From Sphaerisporangium rubeum (GTDB lineage: Bacteria; Actinomycetota; Actinomycetes; Streptosporangiales; Streptosporangiaceae): a stretch of 64,000 bases of DNA. Of the stretch, positions 25,747-34,634 are shown one piece after another (position 1 is the stretch's first letter; every line of letters begins with the position of its first letter). The notes beneath the pieces are model-generated. The model searched no databases. It saw only the letters and a list, made by a program, of their open reading frames with translations, and was not told where the DNA came from. The position numbers and the translations under genes were made by a program. The stretch covers positions 3,960,501-4,024,500 of the forward strand of contig NZ_JACHIU010000001.1 of NCBI RefSeq assembly GCF_014207705.1, in the 5' to 3' direction.

Positions 25747-26307
25747 ATGAGGGAAACGACCGACACGCGAACCCGCATCCAGGAGATCGCTCTCAAACTG
25801 TTCACCGAACAGGGCTACGAGGCGACGTCGCTGCGCGAGATCGCCGAGGCCCTCGGTGTCACCAAGGCGGCGCTCTACTACCACTTCAAGACCAAGGACG
25901 ACATCATCGCGAGCCTCACCGAGGAGCGGCAGGCGATGGTCGAGCGCCTGGTCAAGTGGACGCAGGACCAGACCCCCACCGTCGAGGCCCGCCGCGAGTT
26001 CGTGCGCCGCTACGCCGACGAGCTGTTCGGCGGCCACCACCAGGCGTTCATGCGCTTCATGGAACGCAACCAGACGGCGCTGCGCGACCATCCGAAGCTC
26101 GGCAAGATGCGTGACCTGATGGTCGCCATGGTCGGCTTCCTGTCCGACGAGGAGGACCCGCCGGCCAGGCGGCTGCGTTCGTCCATGGCGCTGTTCGCGC
26201 TGCACGCCGCGATGTTCGTCCTCAGCGGTGACGAGCTCACCGACGAGGAGCGCAAGTCCGCGGCACTGCAGGTCGCCATGGAGTTGATCGAGCCGCGCGA
26301 GGACTGA
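25747..26307 (+). CDS. TetR/AcrR-family repressor of the divergent MFS exporter
   Basis: 186-aa TetR-family repressor. The HTH covers about 8-55: TRIQEIALKLFTEQGYEATSLREIAEALGVTKAALYYHFKTKDDIIASL, a textbook TetR domain. The C-terminal ligand domain (about 60-186) is of the type with MERNQTALRDHPKLGKM and a hydrophobic ALFALHAAMFVLSG helix. ATG 25747 follows GGGGAC. The divergent exporter gene and paired operators indicate local autoregulation plus control of the exporter. Inducer unknown. Confidence 0.93.
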   Translation: MRETTDTRTRIQEIALKLFTEQGYEATSLREIAEALGVTKAALYYHFKTKDDIIASLTEERQAMVERLVKWTQDQTPTVEARREFVRRYADELFGGHHQAFMRFMERNQTALRDHPKLGKMRDLMVAMVGFLSDEEDPPARRLRSSMALFALHAAMFVLSGDELTDEERKSAALQVAMELIEPRED

Positions 26308-26398
26308 CCCCCGCGGCGCCGGGTAGACGCGGCGGCGAGGAGCCGGCCCGCGTGCCGATAGGGTCGGACCGACGGTCGGGGTCCTGGTAGGAGGCGGC

Positions 26399-28027
26399 GT
26401 GCGGACATCCGGCGGAGCACCCGTGGCCCGGTGGCGGCGGCTGAGCACCAGGGCCTGGTTCACGCTCATCCTGGGATGCCTCGGGACGCTCCTCGCCACA
26501 TCGGCCACGCTGACCATCTGGGCTCTGACCGCGACCACCAGGAGCGCGGAACAGGTGACCCGGCACGTCGTGCCGGGGCTCCTCGCGTTCCACGGCCTGC
26601 GCACGGCCTTGTCGGACCAGGAGGCGGCGCTGCACGGGTATGTGCTGAGCGGCCGGGCCGAGTTCCTGGAGGCCTACCGCGCCGGCATGGCCGAGGAGAC
26701 CGCCGCGGCCGGCCGGTTGCGCCTCGCCCTTCCCGAGGCCGGGACGAAAGCCCGTCTGGACGCGGTGACCGAGCGCGTCGCGGCGTGGCGGAGCGGGTAC
26801 GCCGGCCCCGCCCTGGCGGCGGTCACCGCACGCGGCGCCGGCGTGATCGCGCCGGACGAGGCCGCACGCGGCAAGGTCCTGTTCGACCGGATCCGGCAGG
26901 CCCTGGACGCGCAGGAGGGCGACCTCGCCGAGCGGCGGGCCGAGGCCGAGGCCGGCCTGCGCGTGGCCCAGACCTGGCGCAACATCATCCTGTCCACGGT
27001 CCTCGCCGTGTTCGTGCTCACGCTGGTGTCGATATCGCTGCTGCTGCGGTACACGGTGCTGAAGCCGCTGGAACGCCTGGCGTCGGCGGCGGAACGGGTG
27101 ACCGGTGGCGACTTCGGCCGCGCGATCGACGTGCGCGGGCCGAGCGACATCACCGCGCTCGCCGGCGGGGTCGAGGCGATGCGGCAGCGCATCGCGGCCG
27201 AGCTCACCGTGTCGCAGCAGGCGCGGCGGCGGCTGCAGGAGCAGGCCGACCTGCTGAACGAGCAGGCCGTGGAGCTGCGCAGGTCCAACGCCGAACTGGA
27301 GCAGTTCGCCTACGTCGCCTCGCACGACCTGCAGGAGCCGGTACGCAAGGTGACGGCGTTCTGCCAGTTGCTGCAGCGGCGTTACGCGGGCCGGCTGGAC
27401 GAGCGCGCCGACGAGTACATCGCGTTCGCGGTGGACGGCGCCAAGCGCATGCAGACCCTGATCAGCGAGCTGCTGACGTTCTCGCGGGTGGGCCGCGGCC
27501 ACGTCGACCACGTGCCGGTACGGCTGGACGGGCCGCTGGACGAGGCGCTGGCCAACCTGGACACGCTGATCGAGGAGACCGGCGCCTCGGTGGTCCGGCC
27601 GCCTGAGCTGCCCGAGGTGATCGGCGACTCCGGTCTGCTGTGCATGCTGTGGCAGAACCTCGTCGGCAACGCGGTGAAGTTCCGGCGGCCCGGCCACGCG
27701 CCTGAGGTGCGGATCACCGTGGAGCGGCGGGACGCGATGTGGGAGTTCGGCGTCGCGGACAACGGCATCGGGGTGGAGCCGCGGTTCGCCGACAAGATCT
27801 TCGTCATCTTCCAGCGCCTGCACAACCGCGACGAGTACGACGGCACGGGGATCGGGCTCGCGCTGTGCAAGAAGATCGTCGAGTACCACGGGGGGCAGAT
27901 CGGCCTGGACACCGCCGTCACCGAGGGCACCAGGTTCGTCTTCACGCTCCCCGTCGCCGGCGCGGAGCCGGACGGCCACGCGGCCGCGCTCCCCGTGGCC
28001 GCCACCTCGGCGCGGACTGAGGCGTAG
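26399..28027 (+). CDS. Orphan sensor histidine kinase with CHASE3 and HAMP domains
   Basis: 542-aa two-component sensor. GTG 26399 has AGGAGG four bases upstream. Helix 1 (FTLILGCLGTLLATSATLTIWALT) is followed by a CHASE3 sensory domain (about 45-190; LRTALSDQEAALHGYVLSGRAEFLEAYRAG), helix 2 (IILSTVLAVFVLTLVSISLLL), HAMP, a coiled-coil, and HisKA with the phospho-acceptor His309 in YVASHDLQEPVRKV. HATPase_c has N, G1 and G2 boxes (LVGNAVKFRRP, VADNGIGVEP, YDGTGIGLALCKKIVEYHGG). This is the phytochrome/CHASE3 HisKA subfamily. No response regulator adjoins, so the partner is elsewhere. Signal unknown. Confidence 0.93.
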   Translation: MRTSGGAPVARWRRLSTRAWFTLILGCLGTLLATSATLTIWALTATTRSAEQVTRHVVPGLLAFHGLRTALSDQEAALHGYVLSGRAEFLEAYRAGMAEETAAAGRLRLALPEAGTKARLDAVTERVAAWRSGYAGPALAAVTARGAGVIAPDEAARGKVLFDRIRQALDAQEGDLAERRAEAEAGLRVAQTWRNIILSTVLAVFVLTLVSISLLLRYTVLKPLERLASAAERVTGGDFGRAIDVRGPSDITALAGGVEAMRQRIAAELTVSQQARRRLQEQADLLNEQAVELRRSNAELEQFAYVASHDLQEPVRKVTAFCQLLQRRYAGRLDERADEYIAFAVDGAKRMQTLISELLTFSRVGRGHVDHVPVRLDGPLDEALANLDTLIEETGASVVRPPELPEVIGDSGLLCMLWQNLVGNAVKFRRPGHAPEVRITVERRDAMWEFGVADNGIGVEPRFADKIFVIFQRLHNRDEYDGTGIGLALCKKIVEYHGGQIGLDTAVTEGTRFVFTLPVAGAEPDGHAAALPVAATSARTEA

Positions 28028-28034
28028 CGCGAGG

Positions 28035-28271
28035 TCAGCGAAGGTGCGCGGGCCGGTCGCCGGCACCGAAACCGGTGTCGTGGTCCCACAGGTGGGTGCA
28101 ACCGGGGCACTGCAGGTGCAGCACGCCGCCGGTGGTGCCGAGCAGGTACCGCCAGTGCCCGGCGCAGTTGCGGCCCTGCGCGCACGGGCCGCACCCGTGG
28201 TCGTCGCGGCAGCCGGGGCAGGGGACCCAGGCACGGCGGCCGAGGTCGGCGCCGGGGTCGATCGGCAGCAC
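28035..28271 (-). CDS. Small Cys-rich (zinc-ribbon-like) protein, unknown function
   Basis: 78 aa. Cysteines are arranged as CPGC...CGPC...C near residues 18-36 and a second CPGC at about 55-58, with several histidines, suggesting one or two metal-binding knuckles. GTG 28271 has GAGG five bases upstream and starts two bases after the stop of the upstream DUF6400-like gene, so the pair is cotranscribed. The frame runs convergent to the histidine kinase with a 7-bp gap. I do not recognise the family; function is unknown. Confidence 0.65.
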   Translation of the reverse strand: MLPIDPGADLGRRAWVPCPGCRDDHGCGPCAQGRNCAGHWRYLLGTTGGVLHLQCPGCTHLWDHDTGFGAGDRPAHLR

Positions 28272-28273
28272 GG

Positions 28274-28492
28274 CTACCTCGGCGGCAGGACGCCGGCCGC
28301 GACCAGTGTCGCGTAGACGCGCTCCTGCTCCTCGTCGAGGCCCGAGTACAGCAAGGCGTGGGCCTCCTGCTCGGCGCGCAGCGCGGCGGCGGGGTCCCAG
28401 TCGTCGCCGAGCGCGGCGACCACCTCGGCCCGGCGGCGCGCCTCGTGGCCGGTCAGGTCCAGCTCGAACACATCGGTGGGGTCAAAGTGCAT
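28274..28492 (-). CDS. DUF6400-like small protein
   Basis: 72-aa acidic, helical protein: MHFDPTDVFELDLTGHEARRRAEVVAALGDDWDPAAALRAEQEAHALLYSGLDEEQERVYATLVAAGVL. The pattern (DLT..EARRRA...LG.DWDP...L..E..A..LLYS.LD.EQ...Y..L...GVLP) matches small actinobacterial proteins catalogued, to my recollection, as DUF6400. No enzymatic residues are evident. It forms a two-gene unit with the Cys-rich gene downstream. Divergent from icmF across a promoter region with a large inverted repeat. Confidence 0.7.
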   Translation of the reverse strand: MHFDPTDVFELDLTGHEARRRAEVVAALGDDWDPAAALRAEQEAHALLYSGLDEEQERVYATLVAAGVLPPR

Positions 28493-28582
28493 CAGAAGGC
28501 CTTTGTGAGCGTTTTGTCGGCTTTGTCACTTTATAAGACATTTGCGAATGCCAACGGAGCGCACCTCCCACGGCGAGGCTGC

Positions 28583-28632
28583 TTCAGATCGTTACTAGGA
28601 CGACCTACAATTTAGTTGGACGTCCTAGTAAC
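28583..28632 (+). promoter_or_regulatory. icmF promoter with a 42-bp inverted-repeat operator
   Basis: TTCAGA (28583-28588), 17 bp, TACAAT (28606-28611) form the promoter. GTTACTAGGACG (28591-28602) and CGTCCTAGTAAC (28621-28632) are perfect 12-bp inverted arms around an 18-bp spacer, straddling the -10 box and start site. Each arm extends inward into a smaller palindrome-like unit (TAGGACGACCTA; TTGGACGTCCTA), suggesting two dimer sites. Confidence 0.75.
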
Positions 28633-28647
28633 TGCTGGAGGCACGCC

Positions 28648-31600
28648 GTGCACGCACCTGCCAATCCCGTACGCGTCGTCACCGCCGCGGCGCTCTTCGA
28701 CGGGCACGACGCGGCCATCAACATCATGCGGCGCATCCTGCAGTCGCAAGGAGCCGAGGTGATCCACCTCGGCCACGACCGGTCGGTGGAGGAGATCGTC
28801 ACCGCTGCCGTGCAGGAGGACGCGCAGGCCGTGGCGATCAGCTCCTACCAGGGGGGCCACGTCGAGTTCTTCACCTACCTGGTGGACCTGCTGCGCGAGC
28901 GCGGCGCCGGGCACGTCAAGGTGTACGGCGGGGGTGGCGGGGTCATCGTCCCCGCCGAGATCGCCTCGCTGGAGAAGCACGGCGTCACCAAGGTCTTCTC
29001 CCCCGAGGACGGCCAGCGTCTCGGCCTCGCCGGCATGATCAACACGATCGTCGAGACATGCGACACCGACCTGACCGCCGGGGCCGAGCCGCCTGGCGTG
29101 GCCGGCGGCGACCAGGCCGCGCTGGCCCGCGCCATCACGTTCACCGAGGCCGGGAAGGCCGGCGAGACCTACCTCGCGCAGGTGCGGCGGGCCGCGGCGG
29201 AACGGCGCGTGCCGGTGCTCGGCATCACCGGCACCGGCGGGTCGGGGAAGTCGTCGCTCACCGACGAACTGGTGCGCCGCCTGCGCCTGGACGACGAGGA
29301 CAAGCTGCGGGTGGCGATGATCGCCGTCGACCCGACCAGGAGGCGCGGCGGCGGCGCGCTGCTCGGCGACCGCATCCGCATGAACAGCCTCGGCGGCGAC
29401 CGGGTGTTCTTCCGCTCGCTCGCCACCCGAGGCGCGCACGAGCTGCCCGAGCATCTCGGCGACGTGATCGAGGTGTGCAAGGCGGCCGGACACGACCTGG
29501 TGATCGTGGAGACCCCCGGCATCGGCCAGGGGGACGCGGCGATCGTCCCGTTCAGCGACGTCTCGCTGTACGTGATGACGCCGGAGTTCGGGGCGAGCAG
29601 CCAGCTCGAGAAGATCGACATGCTGGACTTCGCCGACGTGGTCGCGATCAACAAGTTCGACCGGCGCGGCGCGGCGGACGCGCTGCGCGACGTGCGGCGC
29701 CAGCTCGTGCGCAACCGTGAGGCGTTCGGCTCGGCGCCGGAGGACATGCCGGTGTACGGCACGGTGGCGTCGCGGTTCAACGACGACGGCGTCACCGCGC
29801 TGTACCACCGCCTGCGTTCCCTGCTGGAGGAGCACGGCCTGGCGCCGGGGCCCGGCCTGCTGCCGCGGGCCGAGGTGACGACCTCCAGCCTCGGGACCGC
29901 GATCGTGCCGCCGTCCCGCGCGCGTTACCTGGCCGACATCGCCGGGACCGTACGCGGGTACCACACGCGCACGGCCGAGCAGGCGGAGGTCGCGCGCCGC
30001 CGCCAGCGGCTCGCCGAGACGTCCGCGCTGGTGGCCGCGGACGGCGGGGACACCGCGGCGCTGGACGCGCTGCGCGGACGCGCCGACGCCGAGCAGGACC
30101 CGGCCGACCGCGCGCTGCTCGACGCGTGGCCCGGCACCGTGGCCGCCTACTCGGCCGAGGAGCTGGTGGTCACCGTGCGCGGCGCCGAACAGCGCACACC
30201 GCTGTGGCGCACCACACTGTCCGGCAGCAAGGTGCCCCGCGTGGCGCTGCCCCGGCTCACCGATCACGGCGACCTGCTGCGCTTCCTGCGCTCGGAGAAC
30301 CTGCCCGGCCGGTTCCCGTTCACCGCCGGGGTGTTCCCCTTCAAGCGGGCCGACGAGGACCCCACCCGCATGTTCGCCGGGGAAGGCGACCCGTTCCGCA
30401 CCAACCGGCGGTTCAAGCTGCTGTCGCAGGGCCAGCCCGCCGTGCGGCTGTCCACGGCCTTCGACTCGGTCACCCTCTACGGCAACGACCCCGCCGAGCG
30501 GCCCGACGTGTACGGCAAGGTCGGCACGTCCGGGGTGTCGATCGCGACGCTGGACGACATGAAGGCGCTGTACGACGGCTTCGACCTCACCGCGCCGTCC
30601 ACGTCGGTGTCGATGACCATCAACGGCCCCGCACCGGCGATCCTCGCGTTCTTCCTGCACACCGCGATCGACCAGGCGCTGGAGCGCTTCGCCGCCGAGC
30701 AAGGCCGAGCGCCGGACGCCGGCGAGGCCGCGCGGGTGCGGGCCGCGACGCTCGCCAGCGTGCGCGGCACCGTGCAGGCCGACATCCTCAAGGAGGACCA
30801 GGGACAGAACACCTGCATCTTCTCCACCGACTTCTCGCTGCGCATGATGGCCGACGTGCAGGAATGGTTCATCGCCAACCGGGTGCGCAACTTCTACTCG
30901 GTGTCGATCTCCGGCTACCACATCGCCGAGGCGGGGGCCAACCCGATCACGCAGCTGGCGTTCACGCTGGCCAACGGCTTCACGTACGTGGAGGCGTACC
31001 TGGCGCGGGGCATGGCGGTCGACGACTTCGCGCCGAACCTGTCGTTCTTCTTCTCCAACGGCATGGATCCCGAGTACAGCGTGCTCGGCCGGGTGGCGCG
31101 GCGGATCTGGGCCGTCGCCATGCGGGAGCGGTACGGCGCCGGCGAGCGGTCGCAGAAGCTCAAGTACCACATCCAGACCTCGGGCCGGTCGCTGCACGCG
31201 CAGGAGATGAACTTCAACGACATCCGCACCACGCTGCAGGCCCTGATCGCGGTGTACGACAACTGCAACAGCCTGCACACCAACGCGTTCGACGAGGCGG
31301 TCACCACGCCGAGCGCGGACTCGGTGCGGCGCGCCATGGCCATCCAGATGATCATCAACCGGGAGTGGGGCCTGGCGGCCAACGAGAACCCGCTGCAGGG
31401 GTCGTACGTCATCGACGACCTCACCGACCTGGTGGAGGAGGCGGTGCTCGCCGAGTTCGAGCGGCTGTCGGACCGCGGCGGTGTCCTCGGGGCCATGGAG
31501 ACCGGCTACCAGCGTGGCCGCATCCAGGACGAGTCGATGCTGTACGAGACGCGCAAGCACGACGGTTCGCTGCCGATCATCGGCGTGAACACCTTCCGCA

Positions 31601-31863
31601 ACCCCGCGGGTGAGCCCGAGCACGGCACCCTGGAACTGGCCCGCGGCACCGAGGAGGAGAAGCGGAGCCAGCTCGACCGCCTGCGGGCCTTCCACGACGC
31701 GCACGCCGGTGAGGCCCCGGCGGCCCTGCGGCGCCTGAAGGAGGCCGCGATGTCCCGCGGCAACGCGTTCGAGGCCCTGATGGACGCGGCCCGTGTCTGT
31801 TCCCTCGGCCAGATCACCGAGGCGCTGTTCGAGGCAGGCGGCCAATACCGGCGCAACGTCTGA
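28648..31863 (+). CDS. icmF: Fused isobutyryl-CoA mutase (IcmF)
   Basis: 1071-aa adenosylcobalamin-dependent mutase interconverting isobutyryl-CoA and n-butyryl-CoA, with its own chaperone GTPase. Residues 1-135: B12-binding domain with the DGHDAA base-off motif (DxHxxG type) at about 17-22. About 185-430: MeaB-like G domain, P-loop GTGGSGKSS at about 191, VETPGIGQGDAAI and the NKFD specificity motif. About 530-1071: mutase TIM barrel (TLYGNDPAERPDVYGKVGTSGVS, SISGYHIAEAGANPITQLAFTLANG, HIQTSGRSLHAQEMNFNDIRTTLQAL). GTG 28648 has GGAGG six bases upstream. Single gene under a large inverted-repeat operator; role in branched-chain amino acid or butyrate metabolism. Related pivalyl- or methylmalonyl-type mutase activities cannot be fully excluded. 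Confidence 0.95.
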   Translation: MHAPANPVRVVTAAALFDGHDAAINIMRRILQSQGAEVIHLGHDRSVEEIVTAAVQEDAQAVAISSYQGGHVEFFTYLVDLLRERGAGHVKVYGGGGGVIVPAEIASLEKHGVTKVFSPEDGQRLGLAGMINTIVETCDTDLTAGAEPPGVAGGDQAALARAITFTEAGKAGETYLAQVRRAAAERRVPVLGITGTGGSGKSSLTDELVRRLRLDDEDKLRVAMIAVDPTRRRGGGALLGDRIRMNSLGGDRVFFRSLATRGAHELPEHLGDVIEVCKAAGHDLVIVETPGIGQGDAAIVPFSDVSLYVMTPEFGASSQLEKIDMLDFADVVAINKFDRRGAADALRDVRRQLVRNREAFGSAPEDMPVYGTVASRFNDDGVTALYHRLRSLLEEHGLAPGPGLLPRAEVTTSSLGTAIVPPSRARYLADIAGTVRGYHTRTAEQAEVARRRQRLAETSALVAADGGDTAALDALRGRADAEQDPADRALLDAWPGTVAAYSAEELVVTVRGAEQRTPLWRTTLSGSKVPRVALPRLTDHGDLLRFLRSENLPGRFPFTAGVFPFKRADEDPTRMFAGEGDPFRTNRRFKLLSQGQPAVRLSTAFDSVTLYGNDPAERPDVYGKVGTSGVSIATLDDMKALYDGFDLTAPSTSVSMTINGPAPAILAFFLHTAIDQALERFAAEQGRAPDAGEAARVRAATLASVRGTVQADILKEDQGQNTCIFSTDFSLRMMADVQEWFIANRVRNFYSVSISGYHIAEAGANPITQLAFTLANGFTYVEAYLARGMAVDDFAPNLSFFFSNGMDPEYSVLGRVARRIWAVAMRERYGAGERSQKLKYHIQTSGRSLHAQEMNFNDIRTTLQALIAVYDNCNSLHTNAFDEAVTTPSADSVRRAMAIQMIINREWGLAANENPLQGSYVIDDLTDLVEEAVLAEFERLSDRGGVLGAMETGYQRGRIQDESMLYETRKHDGSLPIIGVNTFRNPAGEPEHGTLELARGTEEEKRSQLDRLRAFHDAHAGEAPAALRRLKEAAMSRGNAFEALMDAARVCSLGQITEALFEAGGQYRRNV

Positions 31864-31883
31864 CGCGGCCCGCGCACACGACG

Positions 31884-31912
31884 GCGGGGCCCGGCCGATG
31901 GCCGGGCCCCGC
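31884..31912. terminator. Bidirectional terminator hairpin between icmF and the DUF1206 gene
   Basis: A perfect 13-bp GC stem (GCGGGGCCCGGCC / GGCCGGGCCCCGC) with a 3-nt loop, 20 bp after the icmF stop and 21 bp before the convergent gene's stop. Confidence 0.8.
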
Positions 31913-31933
31913 GCGTCCGACGGGTCCGCCGGG

Positions 31934-32755
31934 TCAGGTACGGCGCCAGCGGGCCTCGGCGAAGCAGTAGACCGCGAAGAGGATGAGGCCGAGCGCCACG
32001 AGGCCGAGCAGCCACGGGCCGAACGGCAGTTCGGCGAAGGAACGCAGCGTCGCGTCGATGCCCTTGGCCTCATCGGGGTCGAAGACGATCGCGGCGTGCA
32101 CGAAGAACACACCGGCGCCGATCGCGATCACGCCGCGTGCCACGTAGCCCGCCATGCCGAGCTTCAGGACCACGTCACGCACGCGCGGCGGCATCTCCCC
32201 CGAGCGCAGGTTCTTGCTGAACTTCTTCTTGACACCGTGGTGGATCCAGTAGACGCCGAGAGCGATGATGCCGAGGCCGATCAGGCCCACGATGAACTGG
32301 CCGCCGGGCCACTCCATGACCATGGCCGTGAGGTCCTTGGACTGGTCGTCGGTCGACGACCCCGCGCTGCCCCGCAGCAGGAAGCTCAGGACGGTGCCGA
32401 CCGCCAGGCCGTACACGATCGTGCGGGCCCCGGACTCGATCTTGTCCTTGGTCTCGCCCACACCGAAGAGGACCTCTGACAGCTGCCACAACGCCAGTGC
32501 CGCGAAGCCGACGGCCAGCAGCCAGAGGATGACCGTCCCGAACGGCTGCTCCGCCACCGTGCGGACCGCCCCGGTCTTGTCGGCCTCCTCACCGCCGCCG
32601 CCGAACGCTATGCGCAGGGCCAGCAGGCCGATCAGCCCGTACAGGACCCCCCGGCAGACCATGCCGAACCGCGCCAGCTTTTCGAAGGTCGGGTGATCGG
32701 CCGCGCGCCGAGCTGCTCCCTCGACCTGCCCACCCGTAGACGCCACGGAATTCAT
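31934..32755 (-). CDS. DUF1206 membrane protein
   Basis: 273-aa integral membrane protein made of three similar two-helix units, each opening with a short G-(M/Y)-V/F-x-RG motif: FGMVCRGVLYGLIGLLALRIAF, then AGYVARGVIAIGAGVFFVHAA, with central IVYGLAVGTVLSFLLR. This internal threefold repeat is the DUF1206 architecture. ATG 32755 is preceded by AAAGGGG. It is convergent with icmF. Function of the family is unknown; DUF1206 genes are common in soil actinomycetes and cyanobacteria. Confidence 0.9.
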   Translation of the reverse strand: MNSVASTGGQVEGAARRAADHPTFEKLARFGMVCRGVLYGLIGLLALRIAFGGGGEEADKTGAVRTVAEQPFGTVILWLLAVGFAALALWQLSEVLFGVGETKDKIESGARTIVYGLAVGTVLSFLLRGSAGSSTDDQSKDLTAMVMEWPGGQFIVGLIGLGIIALGVYWIHHGVKKKFSKNLRSGEMPPRVRDVVLKLGMAGYVARGVIAIGAGVFFVHAAIVFDPDEAKGIDATLRSFAELPFGPWLLGLVALGLILFAVYCFAEARWRRT

Positions 32756-32945
32756 CAAAGCCCCTTTCCTCCGAGCCGCACCCCCTCTACACCACAACCC
32801 GCCGGGTAAACCTTTCCCGGTCGCCACACCCGCAGGTCCCGCACGGACGAGAAAGCCGTGGCCGCCGGGGTATCCGGGCCGAACTGCGAGAACGCACCCG
32901 GTGGACGTCGGCGTGGCGGTCGCCGATCGAGGGGAGCACCGCTGT

Positions 32946-33752
32946 ATGGCGATATCGGTGCCGTTGTGGGGACGGCGGGGAATGCGGCGCCGGCTGCCTT
33001 CCGGGTGGTGTTCCGCGCCGTTGCGGATGATCGTCCCGGCGGCGGCCGGGGTGGTGTTCGTGACGCTGCCGCTCGGCGGGCTGCTGCTCGCGGGGCTCGC
33101 GGCCTTCGGGACGGCTCCGGCCGGGACGGGGGCGGCGGTACGGCTGTCGCTGGTGACGTCGTCGGCCGCGACCCTCGGGTGCCTGGTGACCGGGGTGCCG
33201 CTGGCCTGGATGCTCGCGCGGGTGGAGTTCCGCGGCCGGGCCGTGGTGCGCGGGCTGGTCCTGGCGCCGCTGGTCCTGCCGCCGGTGGCCGGCGGGGTGG
33301 CGTTGCTGACGGTGCTCGGGCCCGGCGGGGTGCTCGGCCGGTGGCCGTACGCGGCGCTGGGGGTCACGGTCTCCCCGGTGGCCGCCGTGGTGGCCGCGCA
33401 GGCGTTCACGGCGATGCCGTTCCTGGTGCTGTGCGCGGAAGGCACGTTCCGCGCCGCCGATCCCCGCCTCACCGAGACGGCCACCGCGCTCGGCGCCACC
33501 CGTGGCGCCGTGCTGTGCCGCGTCACCCTGCCGCTGACCGCTCCCGGCCTCGCCGCCGGCACGGCCCTGTGCTGGTTCAGGTCCTTCGGCGAGTCCGCCG
33601 CCGTCACGACGGTCACGCGCGGGCTCCCCGGTCCCGCGCCGGACGTCCTCGCCGCCTGGCCCGCGGCCATGCCGATGTACGGGCCGCTGTTGCTGCCGCT
33701 CACGGCGGCGGCGCTGTGGGGGCTTCGTGGCCGGTGGGTGTGTCCCTCATGA
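32946..33752 (+). CDS. ABC transporter permease, ModB/CysT-like
   Basis: 268-aa inner-membrane permease of the molybdate/sulfate type. Five or six hydrophobic segments (IVPAAAGVVFVTLPLGGLLLAG, VVRGLVLAPLVLPPVAGGVALLTVL, VAAVVAAQAFTAMPFLVLCAEG) and the cytoplasmic EAA loop ETATALGATRGAVLCRVTLPLTAPG that contacts the ATPase. ATG 32946 with GGGGAG nine bases upstream. Its stop overlaps the ATPase start (ATGA). There is no substrate-binding protein (ModA) gene nearby, and the ATPase partner looks catalytically impaired, so this may be a decaying transporter or one that uses a distant binding protein. Confidence 0.85.
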   Translation: MAISVPLWGRRGMRRRLPSGWCSAPLRMIVPAAAGVVFVTLPLGGLLLAGLAAFGTAPAGTGAAVRLSLVTSSAATLGCLVTGVPLAWMLARVEFRGRAVVRGLVLAPLVLPPVAGGVALLTVLGPGGVLGRWPYAALGVTVSPVAAVVAAQAFTAMPFLVLCAEGTFRAADPRLTETATALGATRGAVLCRVTLPLTAPGLAAGTALCWFRSFGESAAVTTVTRGLPGPAPDVLAAWPAAMPMYGPLLLPLTAAALWGLRGRWVCPS

Positions 33753-34396
33753 TGGACGCGCATCTGGTGGCCGCGCGTCCGGGGTTCCGGCTGGACGTGC
33801 GGGTCACGGCGCGCGCCGGGGAGGTCGTCGCGCTCGCCGGCCCAGGCGGGGCGGGGAAGACCACCGCGCTGCGGGTGCTGGCCGGGGTCGACCCGCCGTG
33901 CGGCGGCCACTTCACGCTGGACGGCGTCCCCATGGACGCCTGGCCCGCCGGCCGCAGGCCGGTCGCGATGGTGACTCCGGACCCGTTGCTGTTCCCTCAC
34001 CTGACCGTGTTGGAGAACGTCGCCTTCGGCCCCCGCTGCCACGGCGCCTCCCGCGCCGCCGCGCGCCGGTGCGCGGCCGTGTGGCTGGAACAGGTGGGGC
34101 TGCCGGAGCACCACCACACCCGTCCTCGTGACCTCACCCCCGGCCAGAGTCACCGCGTCGCCCTGGCCCGCGCGCTGGCCGTCCGCCCCCGTCTGCTGCT
34201 CCTGGACGGACCCCTCACCGACGGTGCGCTCCCCCGGCCACGCACCCGGTCGGTCCTGCGGCACCACCTGGCGGCCTTCCCCGGCGTCTGTGTGCTGACC
34301 GTCACCGATCCCGCCGACGCGGCGTCTCTCGCCACCAGGACTCTGCTGCTCCACGACGGCGCCTGCCTGCGCGAGGAGACCGTCCGGCCCTCATGA
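33749..34396 (+). CDS. ABC transporter ATPase-like protein with degenerate catalytic motifs
   Basis: 215 aa, shorter than ModC (about 350) and lacking its C-terminal regulatory domain. Walker A is intact (GPGGAGKTT, 31-39), but the Q-loop reads VTPDPLLFP (Gln replaced by Pro77), the signature is LTPGQ (129-133) instead of LSGGQ, Walker B is LLLLDG with Gly154 in place of the catalytic Glu, and the switch His of VTHD is missing (VTDPADA, from 185). It therefore should bind but hardly hydrolyse ATP. Start ATG 33749 overlaps the permease stop, and codon usage is normal for the genome. Either a pseudo-enzyme or a gene in decay. Confidence 0.82.
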   Translation: MMDAHLVAARPGFRLDVRVTARAGEVVALAGPGGAGKTTALRVLAGVDPPCGGHFTLDGVPMDAWPAGRRPVAMVTPDPLLFPHLTVLENVAFGPRCHGASRAAARRCAAVWLEQVGLPEHHHTRPRDLTPGQSHRVALARALAVRPRLLLLDGPLTDGALPRPRTRSVLRHHLAAFPGVCVLTVTDPADAASLATRTLLLHDGACLREETVRPS

Positions 34397-34634
34397 GCCG
34401 TGGTGTCCCCGATGTCACCCCGCGGTGTCCTCCGCGCACGGCGGGCAGCACGACGGCCCCGCCGGGTCCCACCGGCCGGTCGTGGCGGCGGCTCCGGGTA
34501 AAACCCGCGCGGGGTAAATGGTGGTGTGAGCGCTTGTCCGGCCACAGGCTGGGCAGAGGTAAAGAGCTGGGATCGCGCGGGCATCGCTCGCGTCCCTTAC
34601 GACGCGCACACCACACGGAAGGGAGCGGTCGCCG

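Noticed and set aside
28612-32112. 1166-codon minus-strand frame antisense to icmF
   Set aside because: No domain motifs, no Shine-Dalgarno, composition typical of an antisense frame in a high-GC genome; icmF on the other strand is unambiguous.
31934-34354. 806-codon minus-strand frame covering DUF1206 and the ABC genes
   Set aside because: Only the part up to 32755 has membrane-protein motifs; the remainder is an upstream in-frame extension without start signals that is antisense to the ABC permease.
34490-34520. Repeated GGGTAAA elements as possible sigma-B-type promoters
   Set aside because: No matching upstream box at the right distance, so a stress-sigma promoter cannot be supported.
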